Source: Methanomicrobiales archaeon | Lineage (GTDB): Archaea > Halobacteriota > Methanomicrobia > Methanomicrobiales > JACTUA01 | DNA length: 7,831 nucleotides | Assembly: GCA_028678635.1 (NCBI GenBank) | Contig: JAJRDC010000229.1 | Coordinates: 1-7,831 of the forward strand | Reading direction: 5' to 3' | In this document: one piece after another, positions 1 to 5,290 of the stretch | Numbering within the stretch: position 1 is the first letter of the stretch | Layout: every line of letters begins with the position of its first letter | Made by a program: the position numbers and the translations under genes | The notes under the pieces: generated by a model | The model's input: the letters and a program-made list of their open reading frames with translations, nothing else | Database searches by the model: none | What the model was told of the DNA's origin: nothing

Positions 1-1117
1 CCGCCTCAAGGGCGCCGCCCTCCAGGTGGGCGATGATCCTCCTGTACGGGTGGCAGGCCAGGTACCGGGCGATGACCGACGAGATGATGGCCAGTTCCTC
101 CCGGTCCCAGTAGCCGGTGACTGGCACATCGTAGTGGGCGGCAGGGTAGACCCGCTCCAGGTCCCGGGGTACGAGCCCCAGCGGGGAGGTGACGATCAGC
201 TCGTGGGCCCGGTCCCGGACCGCTGCCCGGAACTTCTGGTGGCTCTTCGATGCCGAGTAGGGTTTCCGCGCCGAGCAGGGGAGGAGCACTGCCACGTCCG
301 ACCGTGGCGGGAGATACCGATCGGTGAGTCGTTCCCCGAACCTGCGGATCTCCGGCCTCCTGAGGGCTTCGCCCGTGGTGGCCAGGAGGGGACCGGAACG
401 GGCGATGGGGGCGTACGTCTCCAGGAAGGGGTACTCTCCATCCAGCAGCCGCAGGATCGCCACCTGGGCGGGATGCAGCCGGGAACGGGCTTCCACCAGT
501 TCCCGGAGCCGGCCCTCCTGGATCCGGTGGCGGACCAGTGCCAGCTCCCGGTCGAGGGCCAGCCGGTTGTGGAGCCGGAGATCGCCATTGCGGCATCCCT
601 CGCAGCCGCAGAGCTCGTTTCCGGCGCCCGTATCCGGTTCCTGACCCTCTGGCGTACAGAAGAGCCCCTGCGCCGAGGCCAGGTCGACAGCAATCGTATC
701 GAAGAGGTCAAACCCGGCGTACGCGAGCAGGTGTACCGTGGAGGGGAGGGCCGAGGCAGGGGCATACCAGAGGGTATCCGGGGGAACCACCGTCTTCATG
801 GCCGTGAGCCACCGGATAAAGTCCGAGGACCGGGGGAGGGCCGTGTGCCAGTTGGCCACGACCACGCAGTCCCCGTGGTCGGCATGGCCGCAGGCCAGGG
901 GGTGGACCACGACGCAGGGACTGGCCATCGGGTGGAGGTACGATGCCACGAACTCCGCGTCTGCCGCCAGGGGGACATTGGTGCCTGACTGGTTCCCCAG
1001 GTCCGGGAAGAGCTCCTCCACGTCGGCAACGGCGGGGGAGGTCAGCGTGCGGCCTTCCACCTCAGCCGTCCCTGCCCGGGCAAGGCCGTCCCGGTACCGG
1101 AGGTCAATCCGGGGCAT
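1..1117 (-). CDS. arcS: Archaeosine synthase ArcS (TgtA2-type), 3' part missing
   Basis: ArcS acts after TgtA in making archaeosine at position 15 of archaeal tRNA: it converts the preQ0 base already in the tRNA, adding the nitrogen (known with glutamine, or with lysine together with a radical SAM partner). The reading frame is open from the ATG at 1117 to the left edge with no stop, giving 372 visible residues, so the C-terminal part, where a PUA domain is expected, lies outside. Residues 130-175 look like a degenerate TGT domain: FDLFDT at 136-141 and a zinc-type C-x-C-x2-C at 170, 172 and 175 with His183. The ArcS hallmark is at 279-293: [15 protein letters not shown], with Cys281, Lys285 and His293. 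The TGT motif DSGAFQ is absent, so this is not a second transglycosylase. The start overlaps the tgtA end by 14 bp and is preceded by GAGGTGAT (1120-1127), a full match to the archaeal anti-Shine-Dalgarno. The frame was read directly from the minus strand. The identification is strong; which nitrogen donor or partner it uses cannot be seen. Confidence 0.92.
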   Translation of the reverse strand, partial: MPRIDLRYRDGLARAGTAEVEGRTLTSPAVADVEELFPDLGNQSGTNVPLAADAEFVASYLHPMASPCVVVHPLACGHADHGDCVVVANWHTALPRSSDFIRWLTAMKTVVPPDTLWYAPASALPSTVHLLAYAGFDLFDTIAVDLASAQGLFCTPEGQEPDTGAGNELCGCEGCRNGDLRLHNRLALDRELALVRHRIQEGRLRELVEARSRLHPAQVAILRLLDGEYPFLETYAPIARSGPLLATTGEALRRPEIRRFGERLTDRYLPPRSDVAVLLPCSARKPYSASKSHQKFRAAVRDRAHELIVTSPLGLVPRDLERVYPAAHYDVPVTGYWDREELAIISSVIARYLACHPYRRIIAHLEGGALEA

Positions 1118-2555
1118 CGATCACCTCGATTCCGGGGAGGATTGCCCTCGTGAGATCTGCCCATCGGGAGGGCGAGAGGACGGTGACGATGCACTCCGGG
1201 TGGGTCTCTGCCAGCCTGCGGATACCCTCGCATCCCGCCGAGACCAGGGCCCGGTCCCAGGCCGGGATCTCGGTTTGGCCGATGGGAAAAGTCTCTGAGA
1301 GTTCCCGTGGGTACGGGCCAAAAGGTGGCCGGAAGAGAAGGATGTCGGTGTACCCGGGCAGCCCTTCGCCCGTGAGTGTGACGAGCACCTTCGGCCCCGG
1401 CGTGAGGTTTGCGAGCTGCTCCCGGTACCGGATCACCTCGGTCCGCTGGCAGGACTCATCCCCTCGGTAGAAGAACCGCCGCTTGGTGGCCCGATCCAGG
1501 GGGGCCAGGGTCTCCGTGTACCCCAGCAGTTCCCGGTACCCCTCCAGCAGGCGGGGGTGGGATCGGCACCGTTCGTCCACCAGCTCCCAGAGGACCCCGT
1601 CCTGGATCGCCTGCCGGATCCGGGCAATCTCGGCGAGGGTCACCTGCAGGTTGTGGATCGCCAGGAGGCGTTCCCTCTCCGGATCCTCACGGAGTTCCCG
1701 TGTGGTATGGTCCCGGCAGACCCGGCAGGGGCATGGCAGTTCGGAGAGTTCCTCCAGGTGCCAGGAGCCCCAGGGCGTCAGGTACCTGCCGTCCTTGGCA
1801 AAAAGGGCATAGGCTGCCGAATCGAAGGCGTCGCAGCCCATGGCCACGGCAAGGGCAAACATGGACGGGTGACCGGCGCCGAAGAGGTGGACGCAGGCGG
1901 AAGGGGAGAGGCCCCTCTTCGCCGCCATCACCACCCGGACCAGGTCCCGGTACCGGTACTGTTCCATCAGGGGGACGACGGCCCCGATGGGGGCAAAGGC
2001 GATCCCCATCCCGCTCACGGCGGTTCCCGCCTGTTCCCTCAGGTCCGGAAAGCTGCCTCCCTGGACGGGGCCTGCAAGCCGTTCAGTGCCGACCATCTCC
2101 ACTGCTTCACGGAGGCGCCGCATCGTTTCCCCCAGCTCCTGTGCCGCCGTCTCCCGGCTGGCGGAAGGGGACGTGGGGATGTCCATGGGCACCAGGATCT
2201 CGCTCCCGATGGCCTGCTGGAACTCGATGGTCTCCCGGTTGGAGAGGGTGACATCCCCGTACACCGACTGCTGGAAAGCCCCGGAGTCTGTCATGATGAC
2301 ACCGTCGAAGCCAAGGACACGGTGGAGGCCGTCCTGGAGGGCGATGTCCCGGAACCGGTCCGAGGTCCGGAAGATGTAGGCGTTCGTGATCAGTGCCTGC
2401 ACGCCCATGTCCTGCATCTCCCGGGGGGTGACGAGAGGCAGGTGGGGGTTTACGACGGGGAGGAGAACCGGCGTGGTCACAGTCTTCTGGCCCACTTTCA
2501 GGTGCCCGATCCTTCCCGCGATGTCCTTCTCCTTCACCTCAAAGCGGATGCTCAT
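1104..2555 (-). CDS. tgtA: Archaeal tRNA-guanine transglycosylase (preQ0-tRNA, archaeosine pathway)
   Basis: TgtA swaps guanine-15 in the D-arm of tRNA for preQ0, the first tRNA-level step to archaeosine. The product has 483 residues. Residues 1 to about 335 are the TIM-barrel catalytic domain: MTDSGAFQ at 88-95 with Asp90 in the substrate pocket, VQGG at 164-167, the nucleophile Asp245 in [10 protein letters not shown] (244-253), and the zinc site Cys275, Cys277, Cys280, His301. FFYRGDES (361-368) and the sequence after it form a C-terminal region related to ArcS. Pyrococcus ArcTGT has roughly 580 residues and ends in a PUA domain; this one is about 100 shorter and seems to lack PUA, which in such organisms is expected on ArcS instead. 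The ATG at 2555 has a GGAG five bases upstream and overlaps the stop of the AMMECR1 gene as ATGA, so translation is probably coupled. It is the middle gene of a three-gene operon. Identification is firm from the motifs. Confidence 0.96.
   Translation of the reverse strand: MSIRFEVKEKDIAGRIGHLKVGQKTVTTPVLLPVVNPHLPLVTPREMQDMGVQALITNAYIFRTSDRFRDIALQDGLHRVLGFDGVIMTDSGAFQQSVYGDVTLSNRETIEFQQAIGSEILVPMDIPTSPSASRETAAQELGETMRRLREAVEMVGTERLAGPVQGGSFPDLREQAGTAVSGMGIAFAPIGAVVPLMEQYRYRDLVRVVMAAKRGLSPSACVHLFGAGHPSMFALAVAMGCDAFDSAAYALFAKDGRYLTPWGSWHLEELSELPCPCRVCRDHTTRELREDPERERLLAIHNLQVTLAEIARIRQAIQDGVLWELVDERCRSHPRLLEGYRELLGYTETLAPLDRATKRRFFYRGDESCQRTEVIRYREQLANLTPGPKVLVTLTGEGLPGYTDILLFRPPFGPYPRELSETFPIGQTEIPAWDRALVSAGCEGIRRLAETHPECIVTVLSPSRWADLTRAILPGIEVIDAPD
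1120..1127 (-). promoter_or_regulatory. Shine-Dalgarno of arcS inside tgtA
   Basis: On the minus strand the sequence reads GAGGTGAT, two bases before the arcS ATG at 1117, with six bases between GAGG and the ATG. It is complementary to the usual 3' end of archaeal 16S rRNA. It lies in the last codons of tgtA and decides the arcS start. Confidence 0.8.
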
Positions 2556-3121
2556 CCTGTCTCCGGCTCCGAGAAGATCTGTCCCTCGAAGGTCAGGACC
2601 TCCACGTCAGGGGACTTCCAGCACCCGGGGGGGAGCCCCGACTTTCCGCAGGTGTGCTCCAGGAACTCGGCGGCAGTCCACCCGTACTCGGTGGCCACCT
2701 GCGGGAGGAGCAGGCCGCTCCTCCCCCTCCCCCGCATGATCAGGCCGTGCCTGCCCACCTCCACGTGCCGCGGCCGCATTGCCGGCTGGCATGTGAGGGG
2801 CTCCGGGACGGAGAGAACCGTCACCTCCACGTGGATCTCCCTCATCTCCTCCCGGCATACCGGTGGGAACCGGGGATCACCCGTCCCTGCCGAAACCGCG
2901 GCCTCCACCAGCGCGTCACCCAGCGGGAGGACGGGCAGTGGCAGGCCGATGCACCCCCGGAGCAATCCCCGTTCGGTGAGGGTCACAAAGACTCCCCTTT
3001 TCTCGGAAAATACCCCCGGTACGGGTGGCAGTCGGTAGGCCATCCCGGCCAGGTGCGCGTCCAGGGCTCCGCGGGCGATCCGCAGGGCCAGTTCCCCTTC
3101 TTCCGGTGCCAGGACCCTCAT
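2552..3121 (-). CDS. AMMECR1 domain protein (AmmeMemoRadiSam protein A type)
   Basis: This is a 189-residue, single-domain member of the AMMECR1 family, which is conserved from archaea to humans; the biochemical role is not established. The family signature LRGCIG is at residues 54-59. Other family features are VFVTL (44-48) before it, DPRFPPV at 82-88, LLLPQV at 137-142, and the C-terminal FLEHTC...GLPPGCW (153-168). Length is normal for the archaeal form. No signal peptide or membrane segment is seen, so it is probably cytosolic. The frame is open further upstream, but the ATG at 3121 is chosen because the family starts just before the EEGELAL helix and because longer starts would run into the rnpB promoter and RNA. 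There is no Shine-Dalgarno before this ATG; a TATA-like box about 28 bp upstream suggests a leaderless mRNA. Its stop overlaps the tgtA start (ATGA). Memo and radical SAM partners, often found with this family, are not in the window. Confidence 0.9.
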   Translation of the reverse strand: MRVLAPEEGELALRIARGALDAHLAGMAYRLPPVPGVFSEKRGVFVTLTERGLLRGCIGLPLPVLPLGDALVEAAVSAGTGDPRFPPVCREEMREIHVEVTVLSVPEPLTCQPAMRPRHVEVGRHGLIMRGRGRSGLLLPQVATEYGWTAAEFLEHTCGKSGLPPGCWKSPDVEVLTFEGQIFSEPETG

Positions 3122-3126
3122 GACAC

Positions 3127-3133
3127 ATAAATA
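3127..3133 (+). promoter_or_regulatory. TATA box of rnpB
   Basis: ATAAATA is centred at 3130, 27 bases before position 3157, where the predicted P1 helix of the RNase P RNA begins. That matches archaeal TATA-to-start spacing. It lies in the short leader next to the AMMECR1 start codon, so the two divergent promoters occupy the same 35 bp. Confidence 0.6.
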
Positions 3134-3145
3134 GCGAGCCATCCA

Positions 3146-3154
3146 ACATATGCG
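3146..3154 (-). promoter_or_regulatory. Possible TATA box of the AMMECR1-tgtA-arcS operon
   Basis: The minus strand reads CGCATATGT here, centred about 28 bases before the AMMECR1 ATG. This is the distance expected for a transcript starting at or next to the start codon. The match to an archaeal TATA box is moderate, and I see no clear BRE. Confidence 0.4.
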
Positions 3155-3156
3155 TT

Positions 3157-3530
3157 GTGAGAGGGAGAGGGCGGCCGACGGTGACCCCGGCCGGCGGGCT
3201 GCGGCCCGCTGATGCCTGGGCCGCTGAGGAAAGTCCCCCCACGCACCGGACACGCAGCTGCATTCACGTGCAGGTGGCGAGAGTCACGGCAATGACACAG
3301 AAACGGCACGGCCTGCCGGCAGCCATGAGGCGGCACCAGCTCCCAACGGGAGCGAGAAGCACCCCGCGTGCGAGATAACCCGCCGAGCGAAGACCGTCAG
3401 GATACGTTGAAACGGTGAATCCCTGCGTGTGCAAGCCAGAACAGGGCACACGGTTGTCCGGTACCTGCCCGGGTATGGCGCTCAGCTGAATGCCGCCATG
3501 AACAGAAGGGGGCTTACTCCTCCCACTCAC
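3157..3530 (+). ncRNA. rnpB: RNase P RNA, archaeal type A
   Basis: This is the catalytic RNA that removes 5' leaders from precursor tRNAs. Universal core blocks are visible: GAGGAAAGTCC (3226-3236, CR-I), CACAGAAAC (3296-3304, CR-IV) and ACAGAAGGGGGCTTAC (3502-3517, CR-V). Helix P4 can be drawn exactly: AAG (3231-3233), a bulged U (3234) and CCCCC (3235-3239) pair with GGGGG (3508-3512) and CUU (3513-3515); that bulged U is the conserved one near the catalytic metals. P1 sets the ends: GUGAG-A-GGGAG (3157-3167) pairs with CUCCC-A-CUCAC (3520-3530) around one A-A mismatch. The length, about 374 nt, suits an archaeal type A RNA. The ends come from P1 pairing and may be off by a few bases. It is transcribed divergently from the AMMECR1-tgtA-arcS operon and followed by a short hairpin and a T5 tract. 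Confidence 0.95.
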
Positions 3531-3552
3531 CCCTCTCGAGGGTGCGGTTTTT
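3531..3552 (+). terminator. Likely rnpB terminator
   Basis: CCCTCTCGAGGG (3531-3542) can form a small hairpin directly after P1 of RNase P RNA, and TTTTT follows at 3548-3552. Archaeal RNA polymerase stops at such T tracts. The hairpin is short and the tract modest, so the exact end is uncertain. Confidence 0.5.
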
Positions 3553-3637
3553 CAGTCTTATTGCAGCATTATCGAATCTTTCTACGGGGATGATTTCGGC
3601 TTATTCATATGAGATGTACGACTGGTGAGACGCTCCT

Positions 3638-3654
3638 GGGGGGCTCCGCCCCCC
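3638..3654. repeat. GC hairpin, 7 bp stem and TCC loop
   Basis: GGGGGGC (3638-3644) and GCCCCCC (3648-3654) are perfect inverted repeats around TCC. C- and G-rich palindromes of this kind are, to my knowledge, common between genes in Methanomicrobiales, so it may be one copy of a dispersed element. It is followed by another GC palindrome, GGGCGCCC (3662-3669). No T tract follows, so it is not an obvious terminator. Confidence 0.7.
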
Positions 3655-3674
3655 GCCGCGTGGGCGCCCCCCCC

Positions 3675-3729
3675 GTCGGTTGATTCCCGCTGATGATCCA
3701 TTCCGGTGGAGAACCGACTTGGAACGGAT
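3675..3729. repeat. Two mutually exclusive stem structures
   Basis: GTCGGTT (3675-3681) is perfectly complementary to AACCGAC (3712-3718). The alternative is a hairpin in which ATCCATTC (3696-3703) pairs with GAACGGAT (3722-3729) with one A-C mismatch, closing over CGGT (3704-3707) and ACCG (3713-3716) with the loop GGAGA. Both use the AACCG bases, so a transcript could form only one at a time. This is pairing by eye; no folding energy was computed. Confidence 0.45.
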
Positions 3730-3747
3730 ATCCTCACGGGGGTGGAC

Positions 3748-3771
3748 CGGGAGGGGGCTGGCCCCCTCCCG
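3748..3771. repeat. Strong 11 bp inverted repeat
   Basis: CGGGAGGGGGC (3748-3758) and GCCCCCTCCCG (3761-3771) are exact inverted repeats separated by only TG; in RNA the outer pairs would close around a small loop. It is the strongest hairpin in the window outside RNase P RNA. It is followed by CCAATAACATG rather than a T tract, and lies about 90 bases upstream of the HTH-CBS TATA box, so it is probably outside that mRNA. Confidence 0.75.
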
Positions 3772-3858
3772 CCAATAACATGCAGAAAACTCCAGATACG
3801 GAGATACCGTGCCTCCCTTCCACCGGCATGGTCCAGAATCCGATGGGCACCGTCCCAG

Positions 3859-3866
3859 TTATATAC
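3859..3866 (+). promoter_or_regulatory. TATA box of the HTH-CBS gene
   Basis: TTATATAC is a close match to methanogen TATA boxes. Its centre is 26-27 bases before the ATG at 3889, which predicts a leaderless transcript beginning at that codon and favours it over the ATG at 3880. Confidence 0.65.
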
Positions 3867-3875
3867 TCATGAATA

Positions 3876-3898
3876 GAATATGACCCTCATGCATATTC
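3876..3898. promoter_or_regulatory. Candidate operator, GAATATG-N9-CATATTC
   Basis: A perfect 7 bp inverted repeat (3876-3882 and 3892-3898) spans the predicted transcription start and the start codon of the HTH-CBS gene, just downstream of its TATA box. Archaeal repressors often bind there to block polymerase. A Cro/C1-type dimer binding its own promoter is the natural candidate. The regulator and role are inferred; only the repeat and its position are seen. Confidence 0.45.
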
Positions 3899-4449
3899 CG
3901 GATGCCGGGGAGCTGCGGGCCAAGCGGGAGACCCTGGGGGTGACTCAGTCGGAGCTGGCCCGGATGGCAGGGATCAGCCAGTCCATGATCGCCCGGATCG
4001 AGGCGGGTTCCGTGGACCCCCGGGCTTCCACCCTTATCCGTATCGTAGCCGTGCTGAACCGGTGCGAGCGGCCCCGGGTCCGGGCATCGGATGTGATGCA
4101 TACCCCCGTCCACGCGGTGGCCCCTGGCGAGCCCGTGGCCAGTGTCGTGGCCATGATGGAGCGGCACAACATCTCGCAGCTCCCGGTGGTGGAGGGCGGG
4201 ATCCCGGTGGGTTGCATCTCGGAAGCGGCGATGGTGCAGGCGCTGGAGGAGGGAAAAGTGCTGCCCGGACAGAAAGGGCTGGTCCGGGAGTTCATGGAAC
4301 CGGGGTTTCCCACGGTCCCCCCGGAGAGCGATATCCGGACGGTGGCTCACCTGTTGCACGATCACCATGCAGTGCTGGTGGTGTCGGGAGGGAAGGTCGC
4401 GGGCGTGATCACCAAGCACGACCTGATCTCGCTGATCTCCCAGGACTAG
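3889..4449 (+). CDS. HTH (Cro/C1 type) transcriptional regulator with two CBS domains
   Basis: The product has 186 residues and fits the archaeal family of predicted regulators with an N-terminal helix-turn-helix and C-terminal CBS pair (COG3620 type). Residues 8-60 form the XRE-like HTH, with [20 protein letters not shown] at 17-36 and [12 protein letters not shown] at 38-49. CBS1 covers about 67-121 ([18 protein letters not shown], then ISQLPVV and GCISEAAM). CBS2 covers about 133-184 ([18 protein letters not shown], then [19 protein letters not shown]). CBS pairs usually sense adenosyl ligands such as AMP, ATP or SAM; the ligand here is unknown. It is probably a cytosolic DNA-binding dimer that changes DNA affinity with the ligand. 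The ATG at 3889 is preferred over an in-frame ATG at 3880: family members begin MxIP, and the TATA spacing fits a leaderless start. There is no Shine-Dalgarno. The stop TAG shares CTAG with the convergent tpiA stop. Targets other than its own promoter cannot be inferred. Confidence 0.9.
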   Translation: MHIPDAGELRAKRETLGVTQSELARMAGISQSMIARIEAGSVDPRASTLIRIVAVLNRCERPRVRASDVMHTPVHAVAPGEPVASVVAMMERHNISQLPVVEGGIPVGCISEAAMVQALEEGKVLPGQKGLVREFMEPGFPTVPPESDIRTVAHLLHDHHAVLVVSGGKVAGVITKHDLISLISQD

Positions 4450-5114
4450 AGGAGCGAGACGAGATCCCTCAGGACCACGGCCGGGTCCGGTGCCTTCACC
4501 ACGCTGGAGGCGAGAAGGACTCCCGCGGTTTCCAGTTCCATAGCAATCTTCACGCACTCGCCGGACTGGATACCGGCACCCGTGAGGACCTTCACACCGG
4601 GATTCACTTTCCTGGCTGCTGCAACGGACCGGCGGATGATCTCGGGGTCTGCCTTTGCCACCGAGATCCCTGATCCGATCAGCTCGGGCGGCTCGATGGC
4701 CACGTAATCGGGCGCAAGAGCTGCTGCTGCTGCGGTGGTCGGCTCGTTGTTCGTGCAGATCACCGTCTCCAGGTGGGCGTCACCTGCCGCCTTCCGGGCG
4801 GACTCGATGTCGGCCAGGGTGAGCCTCCGCTCCGAGTGGTTGATGAGGGTGCCCCGGGCACCGGCCTGCCGGACGGCGGCGGCCGTCACGTGGCCGGTAT
4901 GGGCACCGGGGGCCACCGGATCGATGTGCTGGGCATAGACCGGTATCTCGTAGTGGTGGGCGATCGGGTGGATATCGGTATACACCGGTGCCACGCCGAT
5001 GATCGCTCCGCTCTCCTCGGCCACCATCTCCGCCGACTCGGCGATCAGGTGGGCCCGCTGGCCGATCCCCTCGGTATAGACCTTGCAGTTGATGAGAATG
5101 AACGGTGGTGCCAT
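4446..5114 (-). CDS. tpiA: Triosephosphate isomerase, archaeal short form
   Basis: The enzyme interconverts glyceraldehyde 3-phosphate and dihydroxyacetone phosphate in the cytosol; in methanogens it serves mainly gluconeogenesis. The product has 222 residues, the usual size of the compact archaeal TIM barrel (bacterial enzymes have about 250). Catalytic residues are all present: Asn9 and Lys11 in INCKVY (8-13), His93 in LINHSERR (90-97), and Glu141 in [11 protein letters not shown] (139-149), where the last part is the mobile loop 6. AQHID (61-65) and [11 protein letters not shown] (198-208, phosphate-binding end) also fit the archaeal family. The residue between Asn and Lys is Cys, where Phe, Tyr or Trp is more usual. 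The frame is open to an ATG at 5135, but the family begins directly before the first strand, so the ATG at 5114 is preferred. A TATA-like box upstream would give a short leader of about 16 bases containing only a weak AAGGGA ribosome site. It is convergent with the HTH-CBS gene (stops share CTAG) and divergent from the TPR gene. Confidence 0.95.
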   Translation of the reverse strand: MAPPFILINCKVYTEGIGQRAHLIAESAEMVAEESGAIIGVAPVYTDIHPIAHHYEIPVYAQHIDPVAPGAHTGHVTAAAVRQAGARGTLINHSERRLTLADIESARKAAGDAHLETVICTNNEPTTAAAAALAPDYVAIEPPELIGSGISVAKADPEIIRRSVAAARKVNPGVKVLTGAGIQSGECVKIAMELETAGVLLASSVVKAPDPAVVLRDLVSLL

Positions 5115-5151
5115 GAAAATCCCTTGATCACGCATCCTCTAAGGGGAAGGA

Positions 5152-5160
5152 CCTATATTA
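5152..5160 (-). promoter_or_regulatory. TATA box of tpiA
   Basis: The minus strand reads TAATATAGG, centred about 42 bases before the tpiA ATG at 5114. Transcription would start near 5130. The AT core is nearly symmetric and could also serve the divergent TPR gene, but that is not shown. Confidence 0.5.
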
Positions 5161-5290
5161 ATGCGGCGAGTCCGGTACCGGGCGCAAAATACGAATTGCT
5201 CCCTTCAACAACTTCATAACCCTGTACACGAAATGCGTGATCATCCACCCGTTTCAGGCTGCCAGGCGGCCGCTGGGAAAGGATCTGCTC

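Larger units (their letters stand above)
3553..3858. other. Intergenic region without a gene, rich in hairpins
   Basis: About 300 bases between rnpB and the HTH-CBS gene contain no convincing reading frame on either strand. The first 80 bases are relatively AT-rich and show nothing clear beyond the small palindrome TCATATGA. From 3638 to 3771 there are strong inverted repeats, listed separately. The last stretch leads into the promoter of the HTH-CBS gene. No tRNA, C/D box RNA or insertion sequence end was recognised. Confidence 0.6.

Noticed and set aside
26..988. Plus-strand open frame of 320 codons opposite arcS
   Set aside because: It is antisense to a frame with clear ArcS motifs; long antisense frames are expected at this GC content, and its translation is low-complexity with no family motif.
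1557..3038. Plus-strand open frame of 493 codons opposite tgtA and the AMMECR1 gene
   Set aside because: It spans two real genes on the other strand, has a Gly/Pro/His/Asp-rich composition typical of a GC shadow, and carries no recognisable domain.
3122..3253. N-terminal extension of the AMMECR1 protein to 3253
   Set aside because: The added 44 residues would be encoded antisense to RNase P RNA and the shared promoter; the family starts at the ATG at 3121.
3157..3530. Small open frames on both strands inside 3157-3530
   Set aside because: The RNase P RNA core motifs and the P1 and P4 helices explain this stretch.
3690..3735. Possible C/D box guide RNA based on TGATGA at 3691-3696
   Set aside because: No D box CUGA follows at a suitable distance and no terminal stem fits a C/D RNA.
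3859..4557. Minus-strand open frame of 232 codons opposite the HTH-CBS gene
   Set aside because: It is antisense to a gene with clear HTH and CBS motifs, and its His/Gly/Asp-rich product matches nothing I know.
5115..5135. Seven-residue N-terminal extension of triosephosphate isomerase
   Set aside because: The family begins directly before the first beta strand. The longer ATG is only about 21 bases from the TATA box, closer than is usual for a leaderless start.
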